Shown here: piece by piece, positions 46,025 to 55,226 of the stretch | Numbering within the stretch: the first letter of the stretch is position 1 | Layout of the letters: each line of letters starts with the position of its first letter | DNA from: a virus | DNA length: 64,000 nt | Reading direction: 5' to 3' (one strand) | Virus record (IMG/VR): IMGVR_UViG_3300044535_002275 | Location: 1 to 64,000 of that record | The notes under the pieces: generated by a model | What the model saw: the letters and a program-made list of their open reading frames with translations, nothing else | Told to the model about the DNA's origin: nothing | Databases searched by the model: none | Program-made: the position numbers and the translations under genes

Positions 46025-46824
46025 TGCGCGGCGTAGTCATATTTGCTTACAACAGTGGTGACATTGATTATCAAGCAATGGCTGCTTGGAGTGCTGGCCG
46101 CATCGCTAAACATTTAGGATTACCAACTACACTAATAACTGATATTGCTCCAACCAATTCGACTGTATTCGAAGATGTTGTTGTAACTACTGCTGAGTCG
46201 GGCGGTACCAGATACTTTGCCGATATCGGCAACAACGTAACTTGGTTCAATGGCAATCGGATGGACGTGTATAATCTGAGTCCTTATGATGAAACACTAG
46301 TGTTAGATGCGGACTATGTTGTTTGTAGTGATCAGTTAAATTTATTGTTTGATTCACCGCAAGATTTTTTAGCACCGATTACAGCATATGATATCACTGG
46401 TACACGTACATTTGATGATCTTAATTTTTTTGGCAATGTGCGTATGCCCATGGCCTGGGCCACTGTTATGAAATTTCGTCGATCCCTGTTGAGTAAAAGT
46501 GTGTTTGACATGATGTCAATGATTCGAGATCACTGGCAACACTATCGAAATTTATATGGAATTGCTAGAGCTACTTATCGCAACGACCATGCATTGAGCA
46601 TAGCCCTAAACACTCTTCACGGACATCAAGGTTGCTGGCCTAGCATTCCATGGCAATTGGCCAGTCTAGTACCAGAACATCGATTAACTCAATTAGATGA
46701 TGATAAGTTTCAGATCACATACAGTACTAGCGACAACAAACAGCGTTATATTATAATTGCTGGTCAAGATTTCCACGCCATGGGTAAACAACACTTGGGA
46801 GACATCATTGCCGGTACTAGCTGA
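46021..46824 (+). CDS. Putative glycosyltransferase (GT-A fold, DxD)
   Basis: A 267-residue protein. The N-terminal strand GVVIFAYNSGDIDY, a helix, then KHLGLPTTLITD and the DxD-bearing DETLVLDADYVVC (Asp96, Asp98) follow the layout of GT-A nucleotide-sugar transferases. A Trp/His-rich C-terminal region may bind the acceptor. The sugar and acceptor are unknown. Its stop overlaps the next gene by 17 bases. The fold call rests on pattern, not on a close family match. Confidence 0.7.
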   Translation: MMRGVVIFAYNSGDIDYQAMAAWSAGRIAKHLGLPTTLITDIAPTNSTVFEDVVVTTAESGGTRYFADIGNNVTWFNGNRMDVYNLSPYDETLVLDADYVVCSDQLNLLFDSPQDFLAPITAYDITGTRTFDDLNFFGNVRMPMAWATVMKFRRSLLSKSVFDMMSMIRDHWQHYRNLYGIARATYRNDHALSIALNTLHGHQGCWPSIPWQLASLVPEHRLTQLDDDKFQITYSTSDNKQRYIIIAGQDFHAMGKQHLGDIIAGTS

Positions 46825-47614
46825 ACGAGGATATTTGATTCCTGCTATCAATACCGAGGATGTTGATTACATTGCCTGCGCAGAACAATTGGCGCAGAGT
46901 ATTAGATCTTGGCATCCAGAAGCCCGCATTTGTTTAATGACAGCTGAAACTTATCAATCCAGACAATGCGGATTGTTTGATTGGGCAGTTACTTTGCCTT
47001 ACGGCGACCAATCTACAAATAAAAAATGGAAATTAAGCAATGATTGGCAAGCAGGGTTCTGCTCGCCATTTCGCCAGACCATTAAACTTGAAGCTGACAT
47101 GCTGATTACTAGTCCTATTGATCATTGGTGGACTATGCTAGAACATCGAGACATAGTGATCTCAACAGGTGCTAGAGATTATTATGATCAGCTAGTCACT
47201 AACAGATACTATCGTGAAACATTTGATACCAACGATTTACCTGATGTATACAATGCTGTAACTTACTGGAGGCTTAGTCAAACTGCTGTAGAATTCTGGA
47301 GATTAGTTCGTGCTATATTTAAAAATTGGGAAGAATTCAAGACTTTATTAAAGTTCCCCGACGATGATCCAACAACTGACGTGGTATACGCTATGGCAGC
47401 AAAAATTATAGGCTCAGAATTAATTACCATGCCATTTGCTAGTTATCCTCGCATTGTTCACATGAAGCGCAGATTAATTGGCACACGTACAGATAATTGG
47501 ACACAAGAGCTGACTTGGGAAATTGATCAAGGACGATTAAAAATCAACACTGTTGCTCAACACGGCGCATTTCATTATCTTGTTAAAACCTGGAGACCCA
47601 ATGAACAACAATGA
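46808..47614 (+). CDS. Putative glycosyltransferase, TTG start
   Basis: About 268 residues. I place the start at the TTG at 46808, because GGGAG lies 6 bases before it and the overlap with the previous gene is then 17 bases, as at five other junctions here; the frame is open to 46757. The order DYIACAEQLAQSIRSWHPEA, ICLMTAETY, then FRQTIKLEADMLI (with EAD as DxD-like motif) and a following DVYNAVTYWR fits a GT-A transferase related in layout to the preceding gene. The specificity is unknown. Confidence 0.68.
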   Translation: MPVLAERGYLIPAINTEDVDYIACAEQLAQSIRSWHPEARICLMTAETYQSRQCGLFDWAVTLPYGDQSTNKKWKLSNDWQAGFCSPFRQTIKLEADMLITSPIDHWWTMLEHRDIVISTGARDYYDQLVTNRYYRETFDTNDLPDVYNAVTYWRLSQTAVEFWRLVRAIFKNWEEFKTLLKFPDDDPTTDVVYAMAAKIIGSELITMPFASYPRIVHMKRRLIGTRTDNWTQELTWEIDQGRLKINTVAQHGAFHYLVKTWRPNEQQ

Positions 47615-47945
47615 AATTTTTGAGGAATTTTGGGCGAATTATTCATGGCCAGAATCTGTGCCTGTGTTTTATCGTTTGTACTATAATGAATTGGGAGAAC
47701 CAGTAGTTTATAGCATGGAAGACCGACCTGGTAAGTATATTGAAATCACCGCCGAACAATTTGCCGCCAGTGACCCGCATGTGCGTGTTCGAAACGGCAA
47801 ACTCATTCAATTGCAATTTGCAAGAACAACTAAACTGGTACCTTCTGACACAGGTACTCCTTGCGATCCCGCTAACATAGCGATAGTAGTTGACGAAAAC
47901 CAAATTTTTCAAAGATGGAAATTAACTCATTATGAAAACAGTTGA
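47601..47945 (+). CDS. Unknown 114-residue protein
   Basis: Starts at the ATG at 47601, which has GGAG 6 bases upstream; an earlier in-frame codon is less likely. The N-terminus FEEFWANYSWPESVPVFYRL and the segment PGKYIEITAEQFAASDPHVR are of a small type I recall from marine phages beside glycosyltransferase-like genes. No catalytic motif is seen. It overlaps its neighbours on both sides by 14 bases. Probably a small partner in the same pathway. Confidence 0.68.
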   Translation: MNNNEIFEEFWANYSWPESVPVFYRLYYNELGEPVVYSMEDRPGKYIEITAEQFAASDPHVRVRNGKLIQLQFARTTKLVPSDTGTPCDPANIAIVVDENQIFQRWKLTHYENS

Positions 47946-48858
47946 CATAGCAGACTTGGATGTAATTTATCTCAGTTATGATGAACCGCAGAAAGAAGAA
48001 TTTTGGGTAAAAATAAAAAATCAAATCCCATGGGCGCAACGTGTAGACGGGGTTAAAGGGTCCGATGCGGCACACAAAGCCGCCGCTGAAGTCAGCACAA
48101 CTGACCGCTTTGTTCTCATCGACGGCGACAACATGCCAGACTGGGAATTTTTTAATTTAACCTTGTCATACCCTACAGCAGAATACGAAAAGGCAGTGTA
48201 CCGCTGGCGTGCTCGCAACCACATCAACGGTCTCATGTACGGCAACGGTGGCATTAGTTCTTGGACTCGAGACTTTGTGCTCAACATGAAAACTCACGAG
48301 AACACCGACGGCCGTGATGAAACTGTAGTTGAATTTTGTTTTGATCCTGCATATTGGCCCATGCACGACTGCTACTCAACCACACATCCCAACGGCAGTC
48401 CCAAGCATGCTTGGCGTGCAGGGTTTAGAGAAGGTGTTAAAATGTGTCTTGACAAGGGTCGTCGCCCAACTCTGTCTGAGTTCAAAGCCCGAGTGCATCG
48501 TCGCAATCTTGATCATCTAACTGTTTGGCATAATGTAGGAGTAGATGTCCAGCAAGGGGGCTGGGCCATTGCGGGTGCTAGGATGGGTACTTATAAGACC
48601 ATGTTAAGTGATTGGGATTACAGGGAAGTGCAGTGGTTTGATGCCTTAGAAGCTTTATGGGAAGATACCAAGGGCAGAGATCCATTTGACATCATTATGG
48701 CATACCAGGATCCATTACGTACCCAATTAGATCTTCCTATGTGTATTCACGGTCCTGAAATAAGCAAATTTTTTAAGCATCATTATCGCAGCAACTGGCA
48801 CAATCAGGGTGTCATGGTCAGAGAAATTGATGTGATTCGGAGACAAGAAGGATGGTAA
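47932..48858 (+). CDS. Putative glycosyltransferase-like protein with IDGDN motif
   Basis: A 308-residue protein. Residues 10-67 run VIYLSYDEPQKEEFW, PWAQRVDGVKGSDAAHKAAA, then FVLIDGDNMPD (Asp64, Asp66), the arrangement of a GT-A domain with a DxD site, recurrent in marine phages. The C-terminal half has GLMYGNGGISSWTRDFV and a His-rich region. The first strand and the S-T-x-R/F-W/F-x-V-D pattern also recur at the start of the repeat protein at 62454, suggesting related modules. The acceptor is unknown. Confidence 0.68.
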   Translation: MKTVDIADLDVIYLSYDEPQKEEFWVKIKNQIPWAQRVDGVKGSDAAHKAAAEVSTTDRFVLIDGDNMPDWEFFNLTLSYPTAEYEKAVYRWRARNHINGLMYGNGGISSWTRDFVLNMKTHENTDGRDETVVEFCFDPAYWPMHDCYSTTHPNGSPKHAWRAGFREGVKMCLDKGRRPTLSEFKARVHRRNLDHLTVWHNVGVDVQQGGWAIAGARMGTYKTMLSDWDYREVQWFDALEALWEDTKGRDPFDIIMAYQDPLRTQLDLPMCIHGPEISKFFKHHYRSNWHNQGVMVREIDVIRRQEGW

Positions 48859-50255
48859 ACAACAAAGGCGACGAATCAATTGACAACAAGAGTCGATTCA
48901 TGAGCTCAGCTGAGCAAATGAAGCAAGATTTAGGTCCTGCATTATGTTTAGCCAAATGGAAACAAGTCAGTTTGCACTTGCCTACAGGACTCAATAACTC
49001 GTGTTATCATCCGCCTTTGCATGCAATTGATGCCACACTATTGGCTGACAATCCTGGTGCATTACATAACACGCCATTCAAGAAAGAACAGCGTAAAATC
49101 ATGTTACGTCAAGAAAAGCCCGCGGAGTGTAGCTACTGTTGGAACATCGAAGCACACGACCAACTAAGTGATCGTCACTATCGATCTGGCGAGCCCTGGG
49201 CAGCTGATGCATTGAATTTTGTTAAAAACTCAACCGGAGATGAAGATGTCGTTCCTAGTTATGTGGAGGTTAATTTTAACCACGCTTGTAATCTTGCTTG
49301 TAGCTATTGCAGTCCTCAATTTAGTTCCACATGGGAGCAAGAAATTAACCGCATGGGCGGATACCCTACAAGTCGTATTCACAACGATCCTAGTCACTTC
49401 ACTGGCCGTAACCGGCCTATTCCTGCTAGGGACAGCAATCCTTATGTAGAAGCATTTTGGCGATGGTGGCCAACATTGTATCCACAACTGAAACATTTTC
49501 GTATGACCGGCGGCGAGCCGCTTATGGACAAAAACACCTATCGGGTATTTGACTATGTGCTGGCCTTGCCCAATCCTGATCTGCATTTGAATGTGACCAG
49601 CAACTTTAGTGTAGACACTGGCTTGTTCGAAAAGTACATTGGTTATGTAAAACAATTGTGCAACACACAAATCGAACACTTCATGCAGTATGTCAGTCTT
49701 GATTCAGGCATAGCTCGACACGCCGAATATATCAGACACGGTATGAACCACGATCGAGTAATGTCGTATTCACATCATTTTCTAGCCGAAATTCCTTATC
49801 GCAACAGTCTCACATTTATCATCACAATGAATAATCTCGGTGTGTTGGGTTTACGGAAACTTTTGCAAGACATATTGGACATGCGACAATCCTACAGCAC
49901 AACATATCAACGTGTATGGTTTGATACACCGTTGCTGCGACAACCAGCCTGGCAAAGCCTGCAAATTTTGCCACCATCGTACGCTGATATCTTAGATCGC
50001 ACAGCTGACTGGATGGAATCAAATCTAGAAACTGCCGAAGATCCTTTTCATGGCTTCAAAGATTACGAAGTTCAACGGCTACGTAGAGACATTGCCTGGA
50101 TGCGAGAAGGGACTGAAAAGACGGACGAGAAGAAAGCTGATTTTTACAGATTTTTCAACGAACACGACCGTCGGCGCGGCACTGATTTTTTGCGATCATT
50201 TCCTGAAATGACCAATTGGTGGAAGGAGTGCGAAGCGCATGCTAGAAAATCGTAA
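48852..50255 (+). CDS. Radical SAM protein with N-terminal cysteine (twitch-type) domain, subtype 1
   Basis: A 467-residue protein. The N-terminal domain has Cys32, Cys51 (NNSCYHPPLH) and CSYC (93-96), the layout of an auxiliary Fe-S (twitch/SPASM-type) domain placed before the catalytic domain. The radical SAM motif is CNLACSYC (146, 150, 153) and MTGGEPLM at 218-225 contacts SAM. I know such proteins as N-terminal twitch radical SAM proteins; substrates are unknown. Its HHPP/ALHNTP segment is shared with the protein at 51368. An alternative start is Met17. It sits among glycosyltransferase-like genes. Confidence 0.88.
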   Translation: MVNNKGDESIDNKSRFMSSAEQMKQDLGPALCLAKWKQVSLHLPTGLNNSCYHPPLHAIDATLLADNPGALHNTPFKKEQRKIMLRQEKPAECSYCWNIEAHDQLSDRHYRSGEPWAADALNFVKNSTGDEDVVPSYVEVNFNHACNLACSYCSPQFSSTWEQEINRMGGYPTSRIHNDPSHFTGRNRPIPARDSNPYVEAFWRWWPTLYPQLKHFRMTGGEPLMDKNTYRVFDYVLALPNPDLHLNVTSNFSVDTGLFEKYIGYVKQLCNTQIEHFMQYVSLDSGIARHAEYIRHGMNHDRVMSYSHHFLAEIPYRNSLTFIITMNNLGVLGLRKLLQDILDMRQSYSTTYQRVWFDTPLLRQPAWQSLQILPPSYADILDRTADWMESNLETAEDPFHGFKDYEVQRLRRDIAWMREGTEKTDEKKADFYRFFNEHDRRRGTDFLRSFPEMTNWWKECEAHARKS

Positions 50256-51375
50256 CCTGGTCGTTGATACTTTTAGCGAAGTATACAATTTAATGAAACC
50301 ATGGATGACGCATGATTTTTGGGATTTTGCAAATCACGAAATTATTGGCAATTCCGTTTATATCATTAGCAGAAAACAATTTTTTGAATATCCGGAAAAA
50401 ATTCGAACTCTATTAGAGCGCGACGATCTTATTGTATTTTTTGATAATGCAGCAGAAGGATCTTGGACATTGATCAGTCAGCTACAAGCATTAGGGCTTA
50501 AAGAGTTAGCACTAAACAAAAAATTATTCTTAATCGGCGGCGGAGATATTGAGTCATCGTATGTGCATGTGCAATTTGAGCATTTTTTATCTAGTATTTT
50601 ACGCTACGAAGAAAATAGTCAAGCAACCAAACATATTGATAATATTTTTAAAAAAACTGACAAACCTTACAAATTTTTATTTCTAAACGGTCGAGCAAGA
50701 CCACATCGAAAATATCTCTTCGAACGATTCAAAGAAGAAGAATTATTAGATTGTGCAATTTGGACAATGCTAGACAGTCGTCCCAGTATTAGTCGCTCTT
50801 TTAAATTAGAAAAAGATGGCATTAATTTAATGGCCACAGTTTCTCCTCTAAAATGGTTACCTGAAGAATACGAATATCAAACATATAGAGGAAATGAAAT
50901 AGTGCCGGGTCCTCCTGAGCGTACATTTATCAAACACGAATTGTTTAAAAACGAATGGGGCGAAATCTATCTAGAACCAGCTCCTTACATCGACACTTAC
51001 TTTAGTTTAGTTACAGAAACAGTGTTTGAGTATCCGTACAGTTTTAGGACAGAAAAAATAGCTAAACCATTGGCAATAGGACATCCTTTTATTGTTGCTG
51101 CCAACACAGGATTTTATCGAGACCTGCGTAATTTGGGGTTCCGAACATTCGATAATGTCATTGACGAAAGTTTTGATACTATTGAAAATCACCAAGACCG
51201 AATGAATCGAATCTTTGAAATTGTTAAAGATCTGTGCCGACAAGATTTGCAATCTTTCCTAGCAGAGTGTTTTAATATTTGTAAATACAATCAACAGCAT
51301 CTAATTGAACTAATCCCGCAACTTCAGCAGCAATTCCCAGAAAAATTTTTTAAGACGATAAACCAACATGGATGA
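50239..51375 (+). CDS. Putative glycosyltransferase, TEKTFK-type family member 1
   Basis: A 378-residue protein. The C-terminal third (FRTEKIAKPLAIGHPFIVAA, NTGFYRDLRNLGFRTFDNVI, DESFD) matches the pattern of two minus-strand proteins at 60190 and 61364. This pattern recalls the nucleotide-binding half of GT-B/fucosyltransferase-like enzymes. A central FLFLNGRARPHRKYLFERF supports a phosphate-binding loop. AAGGAG lies about 10 bases before the ATG and the gene overlaps its upstream neighbour by 17 bases. It separates two similar radical SAM genes. The activity is inferred. Confidence 0.68.
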   Translation: MLENRNLVVDTFSEVYNLMKPWMTHDFWDFANHEIIGNSVYIISRKQFFEYPEKIRTLLERDDLIVFFDNAAEGSWTLISQLQALGLKELALNKKLFLIGGGDIESSYVHVQFEHFLSSILRYEENSQATKHIDNIFKKTDKPYKFLFLNGRARPHRKYLFERFKEEELLDCAIWTMLDSRPSISRSFKLEKDGINLMATVSPLKWLPEEYEYQTYRGNEIVPGPPERTFIKHELFKNEWGEIYLEPAPYIDTYFSLVTETVFEYPYSFRTEKIAKPLAIGHPFIVAANTGFYRDLRNLGFRTFDNVIDESFDTIENHQDRMNRIFEIVKDLCRQDLQSFLAECFNICKYNQQHLIELIPQLQQQFPEKFFKTINQHG

Positions 51376-52696
51376 TTTAACATTCCGCAAGCAAGTACTT
51401 GATCCGCTAAGTTCTAGTTTTTGTGGAGCCAAGTGGTACAATGCTACAATCTGGCTAGGATCCGGCATGACCACTAGTTGTCACCATCCGCCGGCGCATA
51501 AAGTCGGTGTGGAAGCAGTGACAGCCAATCCCCGGGCTCTGCACAACACTCCTGAGAAAAAAAGAGATCGGGCGCAGATGATTGCGGGAGAACGTCCGCC
51601 TGGCTGCGAATACTGTTGGAAGATTGAAGACATCGGACGTGACAACATCAGCGACCGTGTTTATAAAAGCAAAATATATCCCATAGCAGAATTAAAAGCT
51701 GCTGCAGCAATGCCAGTGGATCAAGATGTCAATCTTAAAACGCTGGAAATTGCGTTTGATCGCACTTGTCAGTTTGCTTGTAGTTACTGTAATCCTGCAT
51801 TCAGCAGCACCTGGGTCAATGATATCAAAAAGCACGGAGCATACATCAATTTGGTAAGCGACGGTCGCAATCACTTTACTCACACGCACGAGTCTGCACA
51901 GTTATATCGATTTGGCGAAACAAATCCTTATGTGGAAGCATTTTTTCGTTGGTGGGAAACTGACTTACATCGTACACTAGACGAGTTACGAATTACCGGC
52001 GGCGAGCCGTTGATGTCAGGATATACCTGGCGTCTAATTGATTGGTTCAAAGACAATCGCGGAGCAAGTGCAACCCGATTGGCCATCAATAGTAACCTAG
52101 GTGTTGATATTGACCTGGATAGATTTATCAACAGTGTCGACGGACTAGCAGTAGATGTGTACACCAGCAACGAGTGTTACGGCAACCATGCAGAATATAT
52201 AAGAGACGGTCTTGATTACCCTGCCTGGTGCGACAATGTAATCAAGTTGTTAGAAAGTTCTGTTCGAGCAGTGCATGTCATGTGCACCATCAATGCTTTG
52301 TGCTTGGAAACCTTACCAGAGTTTTTATCATCTCTGGTAGCATTAAAAAATATCTATGGACGTGAACGAGTTAATTTTACCTTAAATATTTTACGATTTC
52401 CTAGCTTCCAGAGTCCCCTAATTTTGCCCGACGAAATCAAAACACGTTACCGTAAAAACCTAGAAGCATGGCTAGATTACAATGCAGACAATCCTGTCAT
52501 GCAGGAACACGAACTAAATCATTTGCAGCGTTTAATTGACTACTTAGACACAGTCAAAACACCACACAGAGAAACGTTTGATATGCCTAAGCTATTGAAT
52601 GATTTCAAACAATTTTATGCACAATACGATCAGCGTAGAAACAAAGACTTTACAACGACGTTCCCTAAACTAAAAGAATGGTACAATTCACTATGA
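51368..52696 (+). CDS. Radical SAM protein with N-terminal cysteine domain, subtype 1
   Basis: A 442-residue paralogue of the protein at 48852. N-terminal cysteines are Cys19, Cys38 (TTSCHHPPAHK) and CEYC (80-83). The radical SAM motif is CQFACSYC (134, 138, 141) and ITGGEPLM lies at 209-216. Both proteins share RALHNTP-type and NPYVEAFFRWW-type segments, so they arose by duplication and may act on related positions of one substrate. The overlap with the upstream gene is 8 bases. The substrate is unknown. Confidence 0.88.
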   Translation: MDDLTFRKQVLDPLSSSFCGAKWYNATIWLGSGMTTSCHHPPAHKVGVEAVTANPRALHNTPEKKRDRAQMIAGERPPGCEYCWKIEDIGRDNISDRVYKSKIYPIAELKAAAAMPVDQDVNLKTLEIAFDRTCQFACSYCNPAFSSTWVNDIKKHGAYINLVSDGRNHFTHTHESAQLYRFGETNPYVEAFFRWWETDLHRTLDELRITGGEPLMSGYTWRLIDWFKDNRGASATRLAINSNLGVDIDLDRFINSVDGLAVDVYTSNECYGNHAEYIRDGLDYPAWCDNVIKLLESSVRAVHVMCTINALCLETLPEFLSSLVALKNIYGRERVNFTLNILRFPSFQSPLILPDEIKTRYRKNLEAWLDYNADNPVMQEHELNHLQRLIDYLDTVKTPHRETFDMPKLLNDFKQFYAQYDQRRNKDFTTTFPKLKEWYNSL

Positions 52697-54015
52697 GCAA
52701 ACTTAGTAATTACAACTGGAAGGATCGCATACCTAATTATATAAAAATTGATTCACTAAATGAAGATCAACGACACAAATTAATCGATAGCGACACATTC
52801 TGCATGCTTCCGTGGATACATTTACATGCATGGCCGGATGGGCGTGCTTATCCTTGCTGTCTGGGCCAGGCTAAACATCCAGTAGGAAATTTCAAAGAAA
52901 AAAGCATGAGAGAGATATGGAACGACGAACCCATGAAAGAAATGCGTCGCAACATGCTAGCAGATAAGCCTTGCAAACAATGCGGAGATTGTTATGAGCA
53001 AGAAGCTGCTGGATTTTCGAGTATGAGAAATAACAGTAATAAAAGCTTTGGACACTACATTGACGAAATCGATCAGACATTACCAGACGGCAGTTTACCT
53101 GATATGAAATTGCACTATTGGGACGTGAGATTCAGCAACATTTGCAATCTTAAGTGTCGCAGTTGTGGTAGTATTTTTAGCAGCAGATGGTATGATGATG
53201 ATGTTAAACTTTGGGGCAAGCCTTTGCGTCCGCGAGTACAATTTGCAGGGCGGCACGAAGAAGATGTTTGGGAACAAATGCAAGAGCACATTCCGCACTT
53301 AGAACAAATTTATTTTGCTGGTGGCGAACCGTTGATAATGGAAGAACATAATCGCATACTTAAACTGCTGATCGAAAAAGGCAACACACGAGTAAGATTA
53401 ATCTATAACACAAATCTTACAGAATTGAAATTCAAAAAAGAAAGCGTTTTAGAACTATGGAAACATTTTCCTTCGGTATGTGTAGCTGCTAGTCTTGATG
53501 ATATGGGCGATCGAGCTGCTGTAATCAGATCTGGTACCGACTGGACACAGGTAGAACAAAACATACGTGATCTCAAAAGAGAATGTCCACATATCGATTT
53601 TATGATTAGTCCTACATTGAGTATGATGAACATATGGAATTTTGTCAACTTTCATCGATATATGATCGAAGGAGGGTTTATTGAACCCAAGGATTTTAAT
53701 CTAAATATTCTTCAAGGTCCCGATGACTACAGAATCGACGTATTGCCAATGGAGATAAAATTACAATTTAAGCAACAGTTTGAAGAACATATTGAATGGT
53801 TACGTCCTCAAGATCCTATAGAACGTGCAGTAGGCGGATTCGAAGGCGCAATAAAATTTATGATGGCTACTGACAACACACACCTGTTGCCTAAATTCTG
53901 GAAAACAGTTAATGACCTTGACTGGAGTCGCAGCGAAAGTTTGTTGTCGGTTGTACCAGAATTATCTGCTATAATTGAACATAGACCGATCGATACAAGG
54001 GTTCCGATAAAATGA
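52693..54015 (+). CDS. Radical SAM protein with N-terminal cysteine domain, subtype 2
   Basis: A 440-residue protein from the ATG at 52693 (ATGA overlap with the previous stop; an in-frame ATG also lies 15 bases earlier). The N-terminal cluster is FCMLPW (Cys37), AYPCC (55, 56) and CKQCGDC (94, 97, 100). The radical SAM motif is CNLKCRSC (151, 155, 158), with FAGGEPLI at 208-215. The layout FCxxPW...CC is shared with the next two proteins and differs from the 48852/51368 pair. Likely an Fe-S enzyme working on a product of the same pathway. Confidence 0.88.
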   Translation: MSKLSNYNWKDRIPNYIKIDSLNEDQRHKLIDSDTFCMLPWIHLHAWPDGRAYPCCLGQAKHPVGNFKEKSMREIWNDEPMKEMRRNMLADKPCKQCGDCYEQEAAGFSSMRNNSNKSFGHYIDEIDQTLPDGSLPDMKLHYWDVRFSNICNLKCRSCGSIFSSRWYDDDVKLWGKPLRPRVQFAGRHEEDVWEQMQEHIPHLEQIYFAGGEPLIMEEHNRILKLLIEKGNTRVRLIYNTNLTELKFKKESVLELWKHFPSVCVAASLDDMGDRAAVIRSGTDWTQVEQNIRDLKRECPHIDFMISPTLSMMNIWNFVNFHRYMIEGGFIEPKDFNLNILQGPDDYRIDVLPMEIKLQFKQQFEEHIEWLRPQDPIERAVGGFEGAIKFMMATDNTHLLPKFWKTVNDLDWSRSESLLSVVPELSAIIEHRPIDTRVPIK

Positions 54016-55223
54016 AATTACCTACAGATAAATTCTGCGTACTACCATGGATCAGCTTAGAAGCCAGTCCGATAGGTACAGTGCGTCCTTGCTGTTTAGC
54101 CGACGACGAAATCGTTGACAATGCCGGTAACAAATTTGAATTGGCCACAGCTAATTTTATAGATATACAGAACAGTAATCACATGCGTCAATTGCGGGAA
54201 CAATTTTTAGACGGACAAAAACCACAAACTTGTCGCAAGTGTTGGAATGAAGAACGATCAGGTCGTACTAGTAAACGTATGCATACACTGGATAGACTTA
54301 AACACATGTTGCCAGACCAGGATTGGACAACTGATGCCAAGTCGCTTATGTTTTTAGATTTAAAATTGGGTAACATTTGCAATTTAAAATGTCGTATCTG
54401 CGGTTCTTGGAGTAGTAGTCAATTTGCTGCTGAAGAACTAGGTCACATGAATCCAGCAGAAGATAAAAAGAAAACATTTGCTTATCAAATGCTAAAGGCA
54501 GGAGCATGGCCTAGAGAAAATCAACAGTTTTGGAATCAACTGGATTCTGTTGTTGACCAGATTCGATATATTGAATTCACTGGCGGCGAGCCATTTATGA
54601 TACAAGAACATTTTCAGTTACTGGAACGTTTAGTTGATCGCGGCATCGCTGGACAAGTTGAAATTCACTACAACACCAACGGCACACAGTTCCCAGAACA
54701 AGCTGAAAACATTTGGCAGCATTTTAAAACAGTAGAAATCGCTTTCAGCATCGACGATCTAGGCGATAGATTTGAATATCAACGAACCAATGCTGTATGG
54801 TCGGAAGTTGAGCACAACATTGCTAAATTCGATGCTATGCGTTTCCGTAATTCCAACATACAGTTACAGGCATGCATCACAGTCAATATATTCAACATTT
54901 ATTATATTGCCGAAGTAGCCAAGTGGGCTGCAAAACAAAATTTTAATTTCGTTTACTGGAACATGATGCATGACGCTTGGTATTTTAGCATTGCTACCTT
55001 GCCCGAATCGGCAAAATCTGCTATTACTCAACATCTCAGTCAACAAGATGTTCCAATACAATACCGAGCAGAATTTGAGAGAATTTGCGATTTTATGAAT
55101 CGAGGAGCTTCAACCGACGGATCAATACTACGAATGAAGATACGTGATCTAGATCATAAACGTAATCAAGATCTAAGACAAGTAGCAGCTGAATTTGCTG
55201 AGTTAATTGATTACAAATTATAA
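54012..55223 (+). CDS. Radical SAM protein with N-terminal cysteine domain, subtype 2
   Basis: A 403-residue protein. The N-terminal cysteines are FCVLPW (Cys9), RPCC (27, 28) and CRKC (74-77). The radical SAM motif is CNLKCRIC (123, 127, 130), with FTGGEPFM at 189-196. NTNGTQFPEQ and FSIDDLGDRFEYQRTNAVW follow the usual beta/alpha order of the barrel. It overlaps the preceding gene by four bases and is followed after three bases by the next radical SAM gene, forming a three-gene block of close relatives. Confidence 0.88.
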   Translation: MKLPTDKFCVLPWISLEASPIGTVRPCCLADDEIVDNAGNKFELATANFIDIQNSNHMRQLREQFLDGQKPQTCRKCWNEERSGRTSKRMHTLDRLKHMLPDQDWTTDAKSLMFLDLKLGNICNLKCRICGSWSSSQFAAEELGHMNPAEDKKKTFAYQMLKAGAWPRENQQFWNQLDSVVDQIRYIEFTGGEPFMIQEHFQLLERLVDRGIAGQVEIHYNTNGTQFPEQAENIWQHFKTVEIAFSIDDLGDRFEYQRTNAVWSEVEHNIAKFDAMRFRNSNIQLQACITVNIFNIYYIAEVAKWAAKQNFNFVYWNMMHDAWYFSIATLPESAKSAITQHLSQQDVPIQYRAEFERICDFMNRGASTDGSILRMKIRDLDHKRNQDLRQVAAEFAELIDYKL

Positions 55224-55226
55224 TAC

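Noticed and set aside
46757-46808. A start at TTG 46757 for the second glycosyltransferase-like gene
   Set aside because: It would overlap the previous gene by 68 bases, while TTG 46808 has GGGAG six bases upstream.
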